Shown piece by piece: positions 45,813 through 55,395 of a DNA stretch of 64,000 bases; within the stretch, counting starts at the first letter, position 1, and the number at the start of each line of letters is the position of its first letter. The translations under genes were made by a program, and so were the position numbers. This DNA comes from Tannerella forsythia (lineage in GTDB: Bacteria > Bacteroidota > Bacteroidia > Bacteroidales > Tannerellaceae): assembly GCF_003860135.1 (NCBI RefSeq), contig NZ_RQYN01000003.1, positions 61,208 through 125,207 on the forward strand, given 5' to 3'. Under the pieces are notes generated by a model, which was given only the letters and a program-made list of their open reading frames with translations, made no database searches and was not told the origin of the DNA.

Positions 45813-48800
45813 TTACCGAACAATCACCTTGTAGCTTCGATCAGCGATCCGAACAAGATAGATGCCCTCAGGAAGAGCGATTGCCGTCTCACCGGCTTCG
45901 ACCTTGCGAGCGTCTACCAACTGACCTTTCAGATCATAGATACGAACTCCCGTAGAGGCCTTCACACTCAACAGCACCTGGCCTTCATAAGACCATACTT
46001 TTTCACCCGAAATGATGGCTGAAGAGGTAGCATGCGGATCTACCGTCAACACGATTCTGGAAGTCACTTTGATCAGTTTTACCGTTACCGAACCATCTTC
46101 GTTCTCCGTCATCTTGATACCATGTTTATCACGGATCGGATCACCCGTCGTAATCTTAAGACGTTCTATCAAGCGCTTCTTTTCACCGGCTTTCAACACG
46201 TTTCCTGCCTGTTCCTCTTTCACGGTGAACGTAAAGTCATCTCCCGTATTCACATAATGAATACCCGGACCCGGTTGGAAAATCAGCCCCTTAACAGTTG
46301 GGATCACGATTTCACGCGATATTTTCGGAAAATAAACATCGGGTGCATATTCATAGGCTCCAATATCTACACAGTCTTCAACAATACGGTTCCTCCCCGA
46401 CAGGTCATAAAGGAAACCACTGTGATATACACTTCCGCTTAAGGTCGGAAGGTACGCGTCACGCGTCTTTTCCATATAAACATAGCGATTCAAACCTTGA
46501 TTCTCCGCAGCACCACCGGCTCCCAAACGATAATCACCTTGACGCATGGTGCCATCTTCGTCAAAGCCTCGTCTTCTGAAGACCGGGCTACCATTCACAT
46601 TGCCGCCATGATCTGCACCTAAGGCAACATCCCAGCCGGCACGGTCTCTTTCGATCAAACTGAAACTGAAGGCCGGCGTACTCGACGTGTTCGACACATT
46701 CGGATGCTTTCCGGCGCGGTTGCCCCAAATAATCGTGTTCCGAACGTCCGGATTCGAGCCGTCATTATACAGTCCACCTCCTTCGCCGGAAGCTAAATTA
46801 CCGCTAATCGTCACATTCGTCAAACGAGGATCAGCAGAGAGGTTATACATACCGGCTCCTTCGGTTGCCGTATTACCGCTAATCTCCGTATTGAAGATGA
46901 CCGCATTGCCTCCGTTGCCGTTATATATACCGCCACCTTGTTCGGCACGATTGTTACGGATGATACAGTTGGCAATCGTAACCTGTCCGTTCCTGTTCAG
47001 AATACCGCCGCCTTGTGTCGCATTTCCTTGTTCAACAATGAAACCGTCCCAGCGCATACCTTTGCTGCCTTCGATGACAATCACCGAAGAACCGCCGTTG
47101 CTGCATTGCAAAATCGTCTGGTTAGATGCGAATACTCGTTCATGCAGATAGCTTTCCCAAGCACCGAAGCCTCCGTACACTTCCACACTGTCGTATTTCA
47201 TCTCATAAGACTTACCCTTCGGAGGAGTGTATCTACCACGTGCTACCCATACGCAGTCGCCGGCACGAGCTTTATCAAGAGCCTGCTCTATCCGACGATA
47301 AGCATTTGCCCAAGAGGAACCGTCCTCACGACCGCCAACCACATTCTGGTCGACAAAGAAGCCGTTATATTTCTCACTGATATTGATTGAAGCTGTGAGC
47401 TCTTTCTTACATATCAAGCCGCCCGGCAAAGTAACCGTTATTTCTATCGCGACATCCTTCTTTCCGGAGGTTCCGAACACAACATACAAAGAGTCGCCCT
47501 TCATCGAGTGCGTCGTATCGCCTTCAGCAAGTAACCATTTGTAGCTTACTTTACGGCCGACAGTATCCATCTTAACATAGAACTCCTGTTTTTTCCCAAT
47601 CTTGGCCGCAATATTGCTGTTGTTCTTAAGCTCCTGTTTTCCTTCAAAGGCAAACAACACTTTAAACGTATCTTCTACGCTCACCGAGCCGTAGTTCGTA
47701 GTCAAAACATACGTACCCGATTTACCGGCATCAAAGTTTTGAGCGTTTCCGACTTCTTTCTTTTCCGTTGCCGAAACGATGTATTCCCATTTGTAACTTT
47801 TCGCACCAGGCTGACCTTTGAGTTTAAGCGGAGCTTCGCAGGTTACCGTATCGACAACCAACTTCTTGTGCCAGTGAGCATGGAACGTCAATGAATCCTG
47901 AGTATATACACCCTTAGCATCCTTAAGCGGAATATCTACGGTCATCTGGGTCGTTGGAGCAAACCGATCGTTTGTCCAACCGACGAAGGTATAATCCGCT
48001 CTCGTCGGTGCATGCTGAACTTTCTCCGGCAGCGTTTCGATCGTATATTCCGTCGGATTAGGTGTTCCCGAAGCCACACCTCCATGAAGGTCATAACCGA
48101 TACCGAAACGATTGGGAGCCCATAAAGCCTGACAAGTCAAATTTCCTTGAGTACCCGCAGGAATTATGCGGGATATCCATGGAGATATCGTAGAATTATC
48201 GCTACTTATTTGCCAGTTAACAAACTGATAACCTTCTCGAATAGGATCATTAAGCTCAATACCGGAAACCGGAATTTCAGCCGTAATATAGCCGGTCGGA
48301 TTAGCTGTTCCCGGCGGGGTGGCAAGAGGCATCGTTTCTCCTTTGGGGGAGAGAGCCTTATCATTATAATCATAGGTAATCGAATAACCCTGCAACTCCA
48401 TCTCGGCCGTAAACGTCACATCTCCTTTTACATCTATCGTGGTATACCAGTTGGCGTCACCCGCCGGGCCCGAGGCTGCAGGAACAGCTGCCTCACCGGG
48501 TTTCAGCGAAGTAAATCCTCCATGTTTCCAGCCTTTAAATTTATAGGAAGAACCCGAAGGCGTTACCGTAACCCCCGCAGAAGGTCTCGTTCCATAATCA
48601 ATCACTTGATCATCTCCGTTATTTAACACACCTCCCGCAACAGGATCAACCACAAATTTAACCGTGCAAACAGAACGCTGATGGAAAGTACTGTTCGTAA
48701 CGGAGACATATTCTTTCATTCCATCCAAAGCCATATTTCTCATTGACACTTCTGCCTCTCCTCTGGTAAGCATCATATCTTGCCATTTCGTTGTTACGGT

Positions 48801-49715
48801 AGCTTTATTTTCCATAATATTTTGGTAGTATGCAGCTATCAAAGGCTCTTTAAGTTTCACTTTAAAACTTACCGTCCGATCTTCTCCCCAAGGCACATCT
48901 GTCAATTCCCAACGTATGGTACGAGTGCTTGCTTCAAATACACCGTTATTATCAGGATTTCCAACCAGTTCAAGTCCATCCGGCAAGACATCTACGATAA
49001 GTAAAGTCGATGTTTGGTAAGGAAAATACTCTGATTGCCTTAATTGTACATTCTCAGTACGATCAGTAACAGCCATTCCCCCACCATCATTCCCTACTGT
49101 AGCAGCATTAACCGCATTAATTCTATACTCGATTTCATCACCAAGGATTACTTTCACCGGCATAGCAGATGTTCCATTATTCGCTACCCCATTAACCGAC
49201 GCACTTTTCGTACTTTCAAAACCGAAACGAATAGGAACGAATTCACTACATACCTCGTCCACTGCGGCTGCCCTCGTGGAGATATCATAACTCCGTGGTG
49301 CCATGGGTTCCATGGGGTAAATAAAGTTACATACTTGAACACTCAATTCTCCCCCTTTATATTGAGCATCGAACGTATATTTTATACTTCTTAAAAAATT
49401 CTGCACATCAGATGCTGACGAACCAGACTCATTTTCAAAAACATAACTATAAGAAACAGAGCCTAATATCGGTTTTGACACCCATCCGGAAGGCAGGGAA
49501 TACGTGGCTGTTCCTTGTTTAAAATCAAGCTTTATGGACTTGATCAACACTCCCGCACCCGCATTAACGTTTAAGTTCGGAAAAGTATAATATACTCCCG
49601 ATGCTTCTTCATGCTTAACAGCATCACCCAAATTTACGACGATAGAATTCTGCGCATGCGACAGCATAGCAAAGCCTATCAAAAATAAAAAAACAGCGAA
49701 TAATTTACCCCTCAT
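45813..49715 (-). CDS. Large surface protein with InlB-type repeats, beta-helix and T9SS C-terminal sorting domain
   Basis: 1300 residues. Signal peptide MRGKLFAVFLFLIGFAMLSHAQ. Residues ~25-340 resemble repeated extracellular beta-sandwich domains (DVLPDGLELVGNPDNNGVF). About 345-610 contain Listeria-Bacteroides (Flg_new/InlB B) repeats, e.g. GYQFVNWQ, DYTFVGWTNDRF. About 770-1090 is a right-handed parallel beta-helix with stacked TIANCIIRNN, NTEISGNTATEGAG and NVTISGNLASGEGGG rungs. The last ~80 residues are the type IX secretion sorting domain (VRIYDLKGQLVDARKV ... LPEGIYLVRIADRSYKVIVR). It should be exported through T9SS and anchored or released at the surface; adhesin or glycan binding is a guess. 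Single gene with its own promoter and terminator. Confidence 0.88.
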   Translation of the reverse strand: MRGKLFAVFLFLIGFAMLSHAQNSIVVNLGDAVKHEEASGVYYTFPNLNVNAGAGVLIKSIKLDFKQGTATYSLPSGWVSKPILGSVSYSYVFENESGSSASDVQNFLRSIKYTFDAQYKGGELSVQVCNFIYPMEPMAPRSYDISTRAAAVDEVCSEFVPIRFGFESTKSASVNGVANNGTSAMPVKVILGDEIEYRINAVNAATVGNDGGGMAVTDRTENVQLRQSEYFPYQTSTLLIVDVLPDGLELVGNPDNNGVFEASTRTIRWELTDVPWGEDRTVSFKVKLKEPLIAAYYQNIMENKATVTTKWQDMMLTRGEAEVSMRNMALDGMKEYVSVTNSTFHQRSVCTVKFVVDPVAGGVLNNGDDQVIDYGTRPSAGVTVTPSGSSYKFKGWKHGGFTSLKPGEAAVPAASGPAGDANWYTTIDVKGDVTFTAEMELQGYSITYDYNDKALSPKGETMPLATPPGTANPTGYITAEIPVSGIELNDPIREGYQFVNWQISSDNSTISPWISRIIPAGTQGNLTCQALWAPNRFGIGYDLHGGVASGTPNPTEYTIETLPEKVQHAPTRADYTFVGWTNDRFAPTTQMTVDIPLKDAKGVYTQDSLTFHAHWHKKLVVDTVTCEAPLKLKGQPGAKSYKWEYIVSATEKKEVGNAQNFDAGKSGTYVLTTNYGSVSVEDTFKVLFAFEGKQELKNNSNIAAKIGKKQEFYVKMDTVGRKVSYKWLLAEGDTTHSMKGDSLYVVFGTSGKKDVAIEITVTLPGGLICKKELTASINISEKYNGFFVDQNVVGGREDGSSWANAYRRIEQALDKARAGDCVWVARGRYTPPKGKSYEMKYDSVEVYGGFGAWESYLHERVFASNQTILQCSNGGSSVIVIEGSKGMRWDGFIVEQGNATQGGGILNRNGQVTIANCIIRNNRAEQGGGIYNGNGGNAVIFNTEISGNTATEGAGMYNLSADPRLTNVTISGNLASGEGGGLYNDGSNPDVRNTIIWGNRAGKHPNVSNTSSTPAFSFSLIERDRAGWDVALGADHGGNVNGSPVFRRRGFDEDGTMRQGDYRLGAGGAAENQGLNRYVYMEKTRDAYLPTLSGSVYHSGFLYDLSGRNRIVEDCVDIGAYEYAPDVYFPKISREIVIPTVKGLIFQPGPGIHYVNTGDDFTFTVKEEQAGNVLKAGEKKRLIERLKITTGDPIRDKHGIKMTENEDGSVTVKLIKVTSRIVLTVDPHATSSAIISGEKVWSYEGQVLLSVKASTGVRIYDLKGQLVDARKVEAGETAIALPEGIYLVRIADRSYKVIVR

Positions 49716-49742
49716 AATTAAAGATATTTAAGTTAATGGCCG

Positions 49743-49774
49743 CAAAGATAAACGTACTAATCCGTTTGCGCAAG
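49743..49774 (-). promoter_or_regulatory. Promoter of the T9SS-cargo gene
   Basis: Complement: CTTG (49774-49771), 20 bp, TATCTTTG (49750-49743), 28 bases before the ATG. Confidence 0.6.
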
Positions 49775-49974
49775 TTTATTGCATTAAAAAAAGCAAAGAA
49801 AAAATCTTAAAAGTACAATCTTCTTTTTATTTTATTCAACAAAAACATTGGGTCGTTTTCTTTACAGTAACGCGTATTGATGAAGGTTCACAACACTACT
49901 ATTATAATGTAGCAGTGGTCTTATCACATTGAAAACAGCTTACACTATGTGTTAGTACCTTGAACATGTGAAAT

Positions 49975-50020
49975 ATTTGGTATTGAGTAGTCTTTCAATC
50001 CAAACCACTCAATACCAAAT
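49975..50020. repeat. Perfect 14-bp inverted repeat downstream of nrdB
   Basis: ATTTGGTATTGAGT (49975-49988) and ACTCAATACCAAAT (50007-50020) are exact complements around an 18-base loop. It lies 25 bases after the nrdB stop. There is no T-run on either side, so it is not a standard terminator, though it could end or stabilise the nrdAB mRNA. The remaining intergenic DNA (49775-49974) shows nothing recognisable. Confidence 0.85.
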
Positions 50021-50044
50021 ACAGAACATTGATTGCACATATTC

Positions 50045-51097
50045 CTATAGATCATCGACCAGCGCACTCGACTTGGCATAAGCCGTAGAACGCGCTTCGA
50101 AGAAGTCGGTCTTGATCATATTCGCATTCGAATATTGCGATACCCACGACATCGAGGCCGGTTCGGAAGTATATCCCTCGAAAAGCGGCTCGAAACCAAG
50201 GGATCTAATCCGCAGATTCCCCAGATATCGGATGTAATCGCGTATCATTTCGGTAGTCAGCCCTTCTATTTTATCGCCGAGCACGTATTCGCCCCACTTG
50301 ATCTCTTCCTCCACGCCTTTGGCAATCATGGCACGGTATTCTTCAATCAGTTCGGGGGTAAACATTTCCGGACATTCCTGTTTCATTTCGAGGATGATGT
50401 TGCGGAAAAGCCACAAGTGCGTATTTTCGTCGCGATTGATATAGCGAATTTCCTGTGCCGATCCGGGCATTTTGCCGTTTCGTCCGAGGTTGTAGAAAAA
50501 CATGAATCCCGAGTAGAAATAGATCCCTTCGAGAATATAATTGGCGATAAGCACGCGCATAAATTGTTCCACGCTTTTGTCTTCCATGAAAGCATTGTAG
50601 AGATCGCCGATGAATTTATTGCGGTTAAGCAACACCTCGTCGTCCTTCCACTGATAAAGAATGGCGTCACGCTGTTCGGGCGAGCAAATGGTATCGAGCA
50701 TATAACTATAGCTCTGCGAGTGCACGGCCTCCTGAAAAGTCTGAATATTCAGGCAGAGATTCACCTCGCTTGCAGTAATATAATCACTGATATTCGGAAG
50801 ATTGGCCGTCTGAATACTATCGAGGAAGATAAGGAAAGACAGGATTTTGTCGTAGGCCGTACGCTCCGCCTCGCTGAGTTTAGCATAGTCCTTGAGGTCT
50901 TGATTCAGATTGATTTCTTCAGGGATCCAGAAGTTATTCATGGCCTGACGATACCAGTCCGACACCCATTTATACTTCATATTATTGAAGTCGTTCAGAT
51001 TGGTCGTGTTACCGTTAATCATACGTTTTTTCGACAGTTCGGTATCACCGTGCTCATTGAAGAGCGGTTTGCGCTGAATGGTTTGTATATGACTCAT
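50045..51097 (-). CDS. nrdB: Ribonucleotide reductase small (beta) subunit, class I
   Basis: 350 residues. Carboxylate/His ligands of the metal site and the radical Tyr are in TFQEAVHSQSYSYML (~residue 120), further ligands in ENTHLWLFRNIILEM. It generates the tyrosyl radical used by NrdA. It is 35 bases downstream of nrdA and shares its promoter. The 14-bp inverted repeat lies just past the stop. Confidence 0.95.
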   Translation of the reverse strand: MSHIQTIQRKPLFNEHGDTELSKKRMINGNTTNLNDFNNMKYKWVSDWYRQAMNNFWIPEEINLNQDLKDYAKLSEAERTAYDKILSFLIFLDSIQTANLPNISDYITASEVNLCLNIQTFQEAVHSQSYSYMLDTICSPEQRDAILYQWKDDEVLLNRNKFIGDLYNAFMEDKSVEQFMRVLIANYILEGIYFYSGFMFFYNLGRNGKMPGSAQEIRYINRDENTHLWLFRNIILEMKQECPEMFTPELIEEYRAMIAKGVEEEIKWGEYVLGDKIEGLTTEMIRDYIRYLGNLRIRSLGFEPLFEGYTSEPASMSWVSQYSNANMIKTDFFEARSTAYAKSSALVDDL

Positions 51098-51132
51098 GAT
51101 GATATGATATATATTAATGTATAGTTAAGAAA

Positions 51133-53673
51133 TCAGGACGAGCAAGATTCGCATTCTTCGACTTCGAGCGATTTGGAGCGCACGTAGTAGATGGTTTTGA
51201 GACCGCATTCCCAGGCTTTGATGTAGAGTTCAAGCACTTGACGCAGGGTAAAATCATTGGTAATATAGAGGTTCGTACTCTGCGACTGGTCTACGTGTCG
51301 CTGTCGCACGCCTGCCGCGCGGATGCTCCATGTCTGGTCTATGAGGTGCGCATTTTTGTAGAGCCACCACGTCCGATCGTTCAGATCAGGCGCAACACGG
51401 GCAATGGTGGAACCTTTCTTTTCTTCGAGGAAGAAGCGGTTCATGATCGGATCGGTACATGCCGTCGTTCCGGCAATGATGGACGTGGAGCTGGTGGGAG
51501 CCACAGCCAGCAGATAACCGTTTCGAAGCCCTTTCGTACGAACTTCGTCTGCCAGCGCATCCCATCGCGGCGTTCCCTCGTATTGGCGCAGTCGGAAATA
51601 GTCGCCTGTCTGCCAGTCCGACCCTTCAAAGTATTCATAGCTCCCTTTCTCGGCCGCCAGCTCGGCACTGGCCTGAATGGCGTAGTAGTTAATCGTTTCC
51701 ATCATTTTATCAGCCAATTGGAGATGTTCCTCACTCTCCCATGCTACGCCTTTCTTCGCTAACAGGTGATGGTATCCCATCACCCCGAGCCCGATAGGAC
51801 GGTAGCGACGGTTCGTGATACGCGCATATTCGATGGGATAGAAATTCAGGTCGATCACATTGTCAAGTGCACGGACGATGGTTCGTAATACGTGTCGTAC
51901 TTCCTGCTCATCGTCAAAATTGATCTTGCTGACAACAAGCGAGGAAAGGTTGCAGACCACAAAATCGCCCGGACGTGATTTCTCTACGATGACCGTATCG
52001 CCATCGGGCATAGTTACGACTTCGGTAGAAACGCTTTCGATGGCCGACATGTTTTGTGCAATCTCGACACAGAGGTTCGAGGAGTAAATCATCCCCTTGT
52101 GTTTATTCGGGTTGGTGCGGTTCACCGTATCACGGAAAAAAGCGAACGGAGTACCTGTTTCAATGGCCGACTTCAGAATCAGGCGAATCATATCTTTGAG
52201 CTGCACCTCAGTCTTGGGAATACGGGAATCATTCACGCAGTCGTGATAACGTCTCTCCCACTCTTCACCGTAGTAATCTTCGAGCTCATAGCCCTTGATA
52301 CTTTTAATCTCATGCGGACACATCAGGTACCACGGCTGATTCATATCCTCACGCACCATTTTCCAGAAAAGATCGGGGTAACAGACGGCCGGAAAGACAT
52401 CATGCGCTTTCATGCGGTCGTCGCCGTTATTCGTGCGAAGTTGCAAGAAATCGAGAATATCCTTATGCCATACATCGAGGTAGCAAGCTACTGCTCCGGA
52501 GCGCACACCGAGCTGATCGACGGCCACGGCCGTGTCGTTCGCCAATTTGATCCATCGCACGACGCCTCCTGCCGCACCCTTATAGCCGCGAATGTCGCTG
52601 CCATTGGCACGTACTTTTCCGAAATAGAGTCCCATGCCGCCTCCGAATTTGGAAACATTGGCAAAATTGGTAATGCTCCGATAAATTCCGTCGAGCGAAT
52701 CGGGTACCGTGTCGATAAAACAGCTCGACATCTGATAATGCGGCTTGCGGGCATTGGCCATCGTGGGCGTAGCCATCGTCACCTGCAGCTTACTGAGGAT
52801 ATCGTAGATATCGCGTACAATCTGCAAACGGTTATGCTGCTCTTTCATGGCCAGATGCATGGCAATACCCATAAACATTTCCTGCGGTGTTTCGAGTTGC
52901 TCGTGCGTAAAATTACGTATCGTGTAACGGCGCAGCAGCAGGTCGAGTCCGCTGTACGTAAACAAATGATCGCGCTCGGGAACAAAGAAAGTCGCAATCT
53001 CGTCGATGTCTTCTTTCGAATAATGCTCAAGGATGTACTGACCATAATATCCTTCACGCGTGAGATAAGTGAGTTTATCGAAAAACGTGCTGATTTTAAG
53101 GGATTCCATCTTCCGATCGACATTCAGCTTGCTCTGAAAACTCAGCAGACGGCCGGCAATGAACTCCCAATCCGGCTCTTCGGCCGTGATACATTCTACA
53201 GCCGCACGGATCAGGGCTTTCAAACATTCGTCGGGCGTCATAGCCGCCTTATGGAACGAACGGTATTTCATGCCCAACGTATCGAACGATTTGTTCAGAT
53301 GCGGAAAATCTTTCTGTATATCTTTCAGCAAGCGGTGCATGCCCTCGTGCGTGACCGTTTCTTCTATTTCGAGGATGATGGCACGGTACTTCGCCCGCTC
53401 TTCGCGATACAGGATGAAACGACGCGCCTCACGGTAGAAGCCGTTACGCATCAGTTCAATCTCCACCACATCCTGTATCTGCTCTACTTTGATCTCGCCT
53501 TCTTTCGCAAGCTCCCGGAGCCGTTCTTCTACGTTTTCGATCAACCGGGTCAACGCTTCCTTAGAGCACTCTTCATCGATACTTGCAAAGGCGGCACGTA
53601 TCACGCGCTTTATTTTCGAGACGTTATATCTCTCTTTCGTTCCGTCTCGTTTAATGATATTTTTGAAATCCAT
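51133..53673 (-). CDS. nrdA: Ribonucleoside-diphosphate reductase large (alpha) subunit, class I
   Basis: 846 residues. An N-terminal ATP-cone (~1-90, IIKRDGTKERYNVSKIKRVI) for allosteric control is followed by the catalytic barrel: SSCFIDTVPDSLDGI, GGGMGLYFGKVRANGS, the active-site loop SSNLCVEIAQN, PTSSTSIIAGTTACTDPI, and the C-terminal redox pair CESC (ECESCSS). It reduces ribonucleotides to deoxyribonucleotides. Transcribed with nrdB. No NrdR-box pair was recognised upstream. Confidence 0.96.
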   Translation of the reverse strand: MDFKNIIKRDGTKERYNVSKIKRVIRAAFASIDEECSKEALTRLIENVEERLRELAKEGEIKVEQIQDVVEIELMRNGFYREARRFILYREERAKYRAIILEIEETVTHEGMHRLLKDIQKDFPHLNKSFDTLGMKYRSFHKAAMTPDECLKALIRAAVECITAEEPDWEFIAGRLLSFQSKLNVDRKMESLKISTFFDKLTYLTREGYYGQYILEHYSKEDIDEIATFFVPERDHLFTYSGLDLLLRRYTIRNFTHEQLETPQEMFMGIAMHLAMKEQHNRLQIVRDIYDILSKLQVTMATPTMANARKPHYQMSSCFIDTVPDSLDGIYRSITNFANVSKFGGGMGLYFGKVRANGSDIRGYKGAAGGVVRWIKLANDTAVAVDQLGVRSGAVACYLDVWHKDILDFLQLRTNNGDDRMKAHDVFPAVCYPDLFWKMVREDMNQPWYLMCPHEIKSIKGYELEDYYGEEWERRYHDCVNDSRIPKTEVQLKDMIRLILKSAIETGTPFAFFRDTVNRTNPNKHKGMIYSSNLCVEIAQNMSAIESVSTEVVTMPDGDTVIVEKSRPGDFVVCNLSSLVVSKINFDDEQEVRHVLRTIVRALDNVIDLNFYPIEYARITNRRYRPIGLGVMGYHHLLAKKGVAWESEEHLQLADKMMETINYYAIQASAELAAEKGSYEYFEGSDWQTGDYFRLRQYEGTPRWDALADEVRTKGLRNGYLLAVAPTSSTSIIAGTTACTDPIMNRFFLEEKKGSTIARVAPDLNDRTWWLYKNAHLIDQTWSIRAAGVRQRHVDQSQSTNLYITNDFTLRQVLELYIKAWECGLKTIYYVRSKSLEVEECESCSS

Positions 53674-53702
53674 TTTCTGTTATGCTGTGTTTCTTGAGGC
53701 CA

Positions 53703-53734
53703 CAAAAGTACATCAATCGGGAGAGAAAAACAAA
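53703..53734 (-). promoter_or_regulatory. Promoter of nrdAB
   Basis: Complement: TTTG (53734-53731), 20 bp, TACTTTTG (53710-53703). The nrdA ATG follows after about 30 bases. Confidence 0.65.
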
Positions 53735-54043
53735 AGCCTCCTCTTCTTTCCGGATAAATGCTTTTTCACAGCCAATAAAACATAAACAGCTAATAAACAG
53801 AATTTTTAAAACACACATTAAACATTACCCAATACTTTTTTCAAAGCGTCCATAGGGTAATCGATAGCTTCCGTTATCTTTGCCCATCTCGGTTTGTGAG
53901 ACTAACCGAACGGCACCTATTAAGGACTCGAAAAAAATGCTCCATACGGCAAAATAGAGTATTTTCGGTTCCCATCTCCGTTTTTTTGAACCACAACTAA
54001 CCATTATTGGCGACAGACGCGCAAAATTTCCCCCAAAATGGGG
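53735..54043. other. Intergenic DNA between nrdA and the hmu-side promoters
   Basis: No gene is evident. A perfect -7 element TATCTTTG is present on the + strand (53875-53882) without a -33 partner, and a small palindrome AAAATA-GAG-TATTTT near 53962. Nothing else stands out. Confidence 0.4.
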
Positions 54044-54075
54044 ATTGTGGAGCGTGATAAGCCATCGTATCTTTG
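54044..54075 (+). promoter_or_regulatory. Promoter P1 upstream of repeat array 5
   Basis: ATTG at 54044-54047, 20 bp, TATCTTTG at 54068-54075, followed by GCACTGTGAATTT as at the tRNA-Cys promoter. It points to array 5 and, about 640 bases on, to hmuY. No ATG-initiated gene lies in the first 600 bases. Confidence 0.6.
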
Positions 54076-54277
54076 CACTGTGAATTTTTAGAAGATCGCA
54101 GCAAATAAAAAATCGTTTTTATACTGGATCAGTTAAAACAATAGTAAACCACGTAAGTCAAATAAATTTCTTTTCAGGAGTCGGCCGTAAGTGATTACCG
54201 TCGATTCCTTTTTTTATGACAGGAAGAAATCAAATGATTGCTGTCCGGTAAAAGAAAAAACCTTCTTTGGGTCGTCT

Positions 54278-54450
54278 ATCATAAGGAAACGATCCTTCAT
54301 TTTAAGGAAAGCTCCTTATATCTTAAGGAAGCATTCCTTTATCTTAAGGAAATGCTCCTTCATCTTAAGGAAAAACTCCTTCATGTTAAGGAGACCTCCT
54401 TACACCTTAAGGAAGCAGTCCTTCATCTTAAGGACATCATCCTTCAAGTA
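54278..54450. repeat. 21-bp tandem palindromic repeat array 5 (8 units)
   Basis: The right arm AAGG recurs at 54283, 54304, 54325, 54346, 54367, 54388, 54409 and 54430, exactly every 21 bases. The left arm TCCTT is offset by at most one base. A unit is TCCTTCATCTTAAGGAAATGC with the dyad TCCTT-CATCTT-AAGGA. Loops and linkers vary while arms are kept. One frame reads as heptads (LHLKEAV), but it begins with TTG or GTG only. Confidence 0.95.
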
Positions 54451-54650
54451 AAAAACGATCGCTGTCCGATGGAACCGAAGAGCAAGCCTCCGCGTAACGC
54501 AAAAACGCCTCTATCACCGATGGATAAAAAGAAATAGAACGTCCTTTTTTTTGCCCGATAGCCCTAAAAAAATAACCGACGCATATCAACGACCTTACGC
54601 CATATCCCTATTATTGGGGGGAAATCACCTAAAAATACCGACAAATCGGG

Positions 54651-54682
54651 ATTGTCCTCTTTGCCAAACGCCTCTACTTTTG
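54651..54682 (+). promoter_or_regulatory. Promoter P2 of the hmu operon
   Basis: ATTG at 54651-54654, 20 bp, TACTTTTG at 54675-54682, then GCACCCGTGAAAATT. The start site should be about 30 bases before the hmuY ATG. Confidence 0.65.
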
Positions 54683-54722
54683 CACCCGTGAAAATTAATT
54701 AAAAACATTAAGTATTTAGATT

Positions 54723-55382
54723 ATGAAAAAAAGAAGTGTAATGATGATGGCGCTTGTTGCGCTCGGTTTGGCATTCGTCGGGTGCGACAAGAAAGACGAT
54801 GTCAAGAAAGAAACGGTCAAAAAATCCAAAACAATCGATGCCACTAAATATGATGTGTGGACGTATATTAATTTAGAGACAGGCCAGACGGAAACCCACC
54901 GGGATTTCAGTGCATGGAATATAATAAAAAAAGGAAAGCTTATTGAAACCATTCCGGCCAAAGGATCGGAAGCCGATATCAAAATAAAGTGGCATATCGC
55001 GATTCATCGCTTCGATATACGGACAAACAATGGCGAAGCTGTTGCTACCGCAGAAAAAGAAATAAAGAATGTAAAAACTCTTCCTACTACAGGATATGAG
55101 GCAGATAAAATAGTCGAAAACAAAGTGATCACAGAACCATCTCAGATGATGGCCGGTCAAATAGGATATGCCTCTAAATCAAATTTAAACAAAGTGCTTG
55201 ATGGCTGGGTAATTAAAACCCCTACCGGCACAATGCCTCCCTTTAAATATAGCTTATCAGAATTGGTATATGTCGTAAAATTCAAGGATGGAAGCCATGC
55301 CAAACTGAAATTCACCGGCTATCAAAATGCCGAAGAAAAGACAGGACATGTCTCTTTTGATTACGAATTTCTACCGAAATAA
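54723..55382 (+). CDS. hmuY: HmuY-family haem-binding lipoprotein
   Basis: 219 residues. Lipoprotein signal peptide MKKRSVMMMALVALGLAFVGC with lipobox FVGC (Cys21). The mature chain is beta-rich, with DVWTYINLETGQT, WHIAIHRFDIRTNNGEA and LVYVVKFKDGSHAKLKFTGYQ, the hallmarks of the HmuY fold. HmuY proteins capture haem from host proteins at the outer surface and pass it to HmuR. Around the positions where P. gingivalis HmuY uses two His, this protein has Met clusters (SQMMAGQ and GTMPPF), as I recall for the Tannerella homologue. First gene of the hmu operon; 13 bases before hmuR. Confidence 0.88.
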   Translation: MKKRSVMMMALVALGLAFVGCDKKDDVKKETVKKSKTIDATKYDVWTYINLETGQTETHRDFSAWNIIKKGKLIETIPAKGSEADIKIKWHIAIHRFDIRTNNGEAVATAEKEIKNVKTLPTTGYEADKIVENKVITEPSQMMAGQIGYASKSNLNKVLDGWVIKTPTGTMPPFKYSLSELVYVVKFKDGSHAKLKFTGYQNAEEKTGHVSFDYEFLPK

Positions 55383-55395
55383 TGTTCCGTAAAAG

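Noticed and set aside
52054..53697. 547-codon open frame antisense to nrdA
   Set aside because: Complementary to well-conserved nrdA codons; composition and lack of motifs mark it as a shadow.
54238..54537. Small coiled-coil protein from array 5 (LHLKEAV heptads)
   Set aside because: The frame opens with TTG and the other candidate with GTG; the pattern is a direct consequence of the 21-bp repeat. Kept only as an alternative in the finding on array 5.
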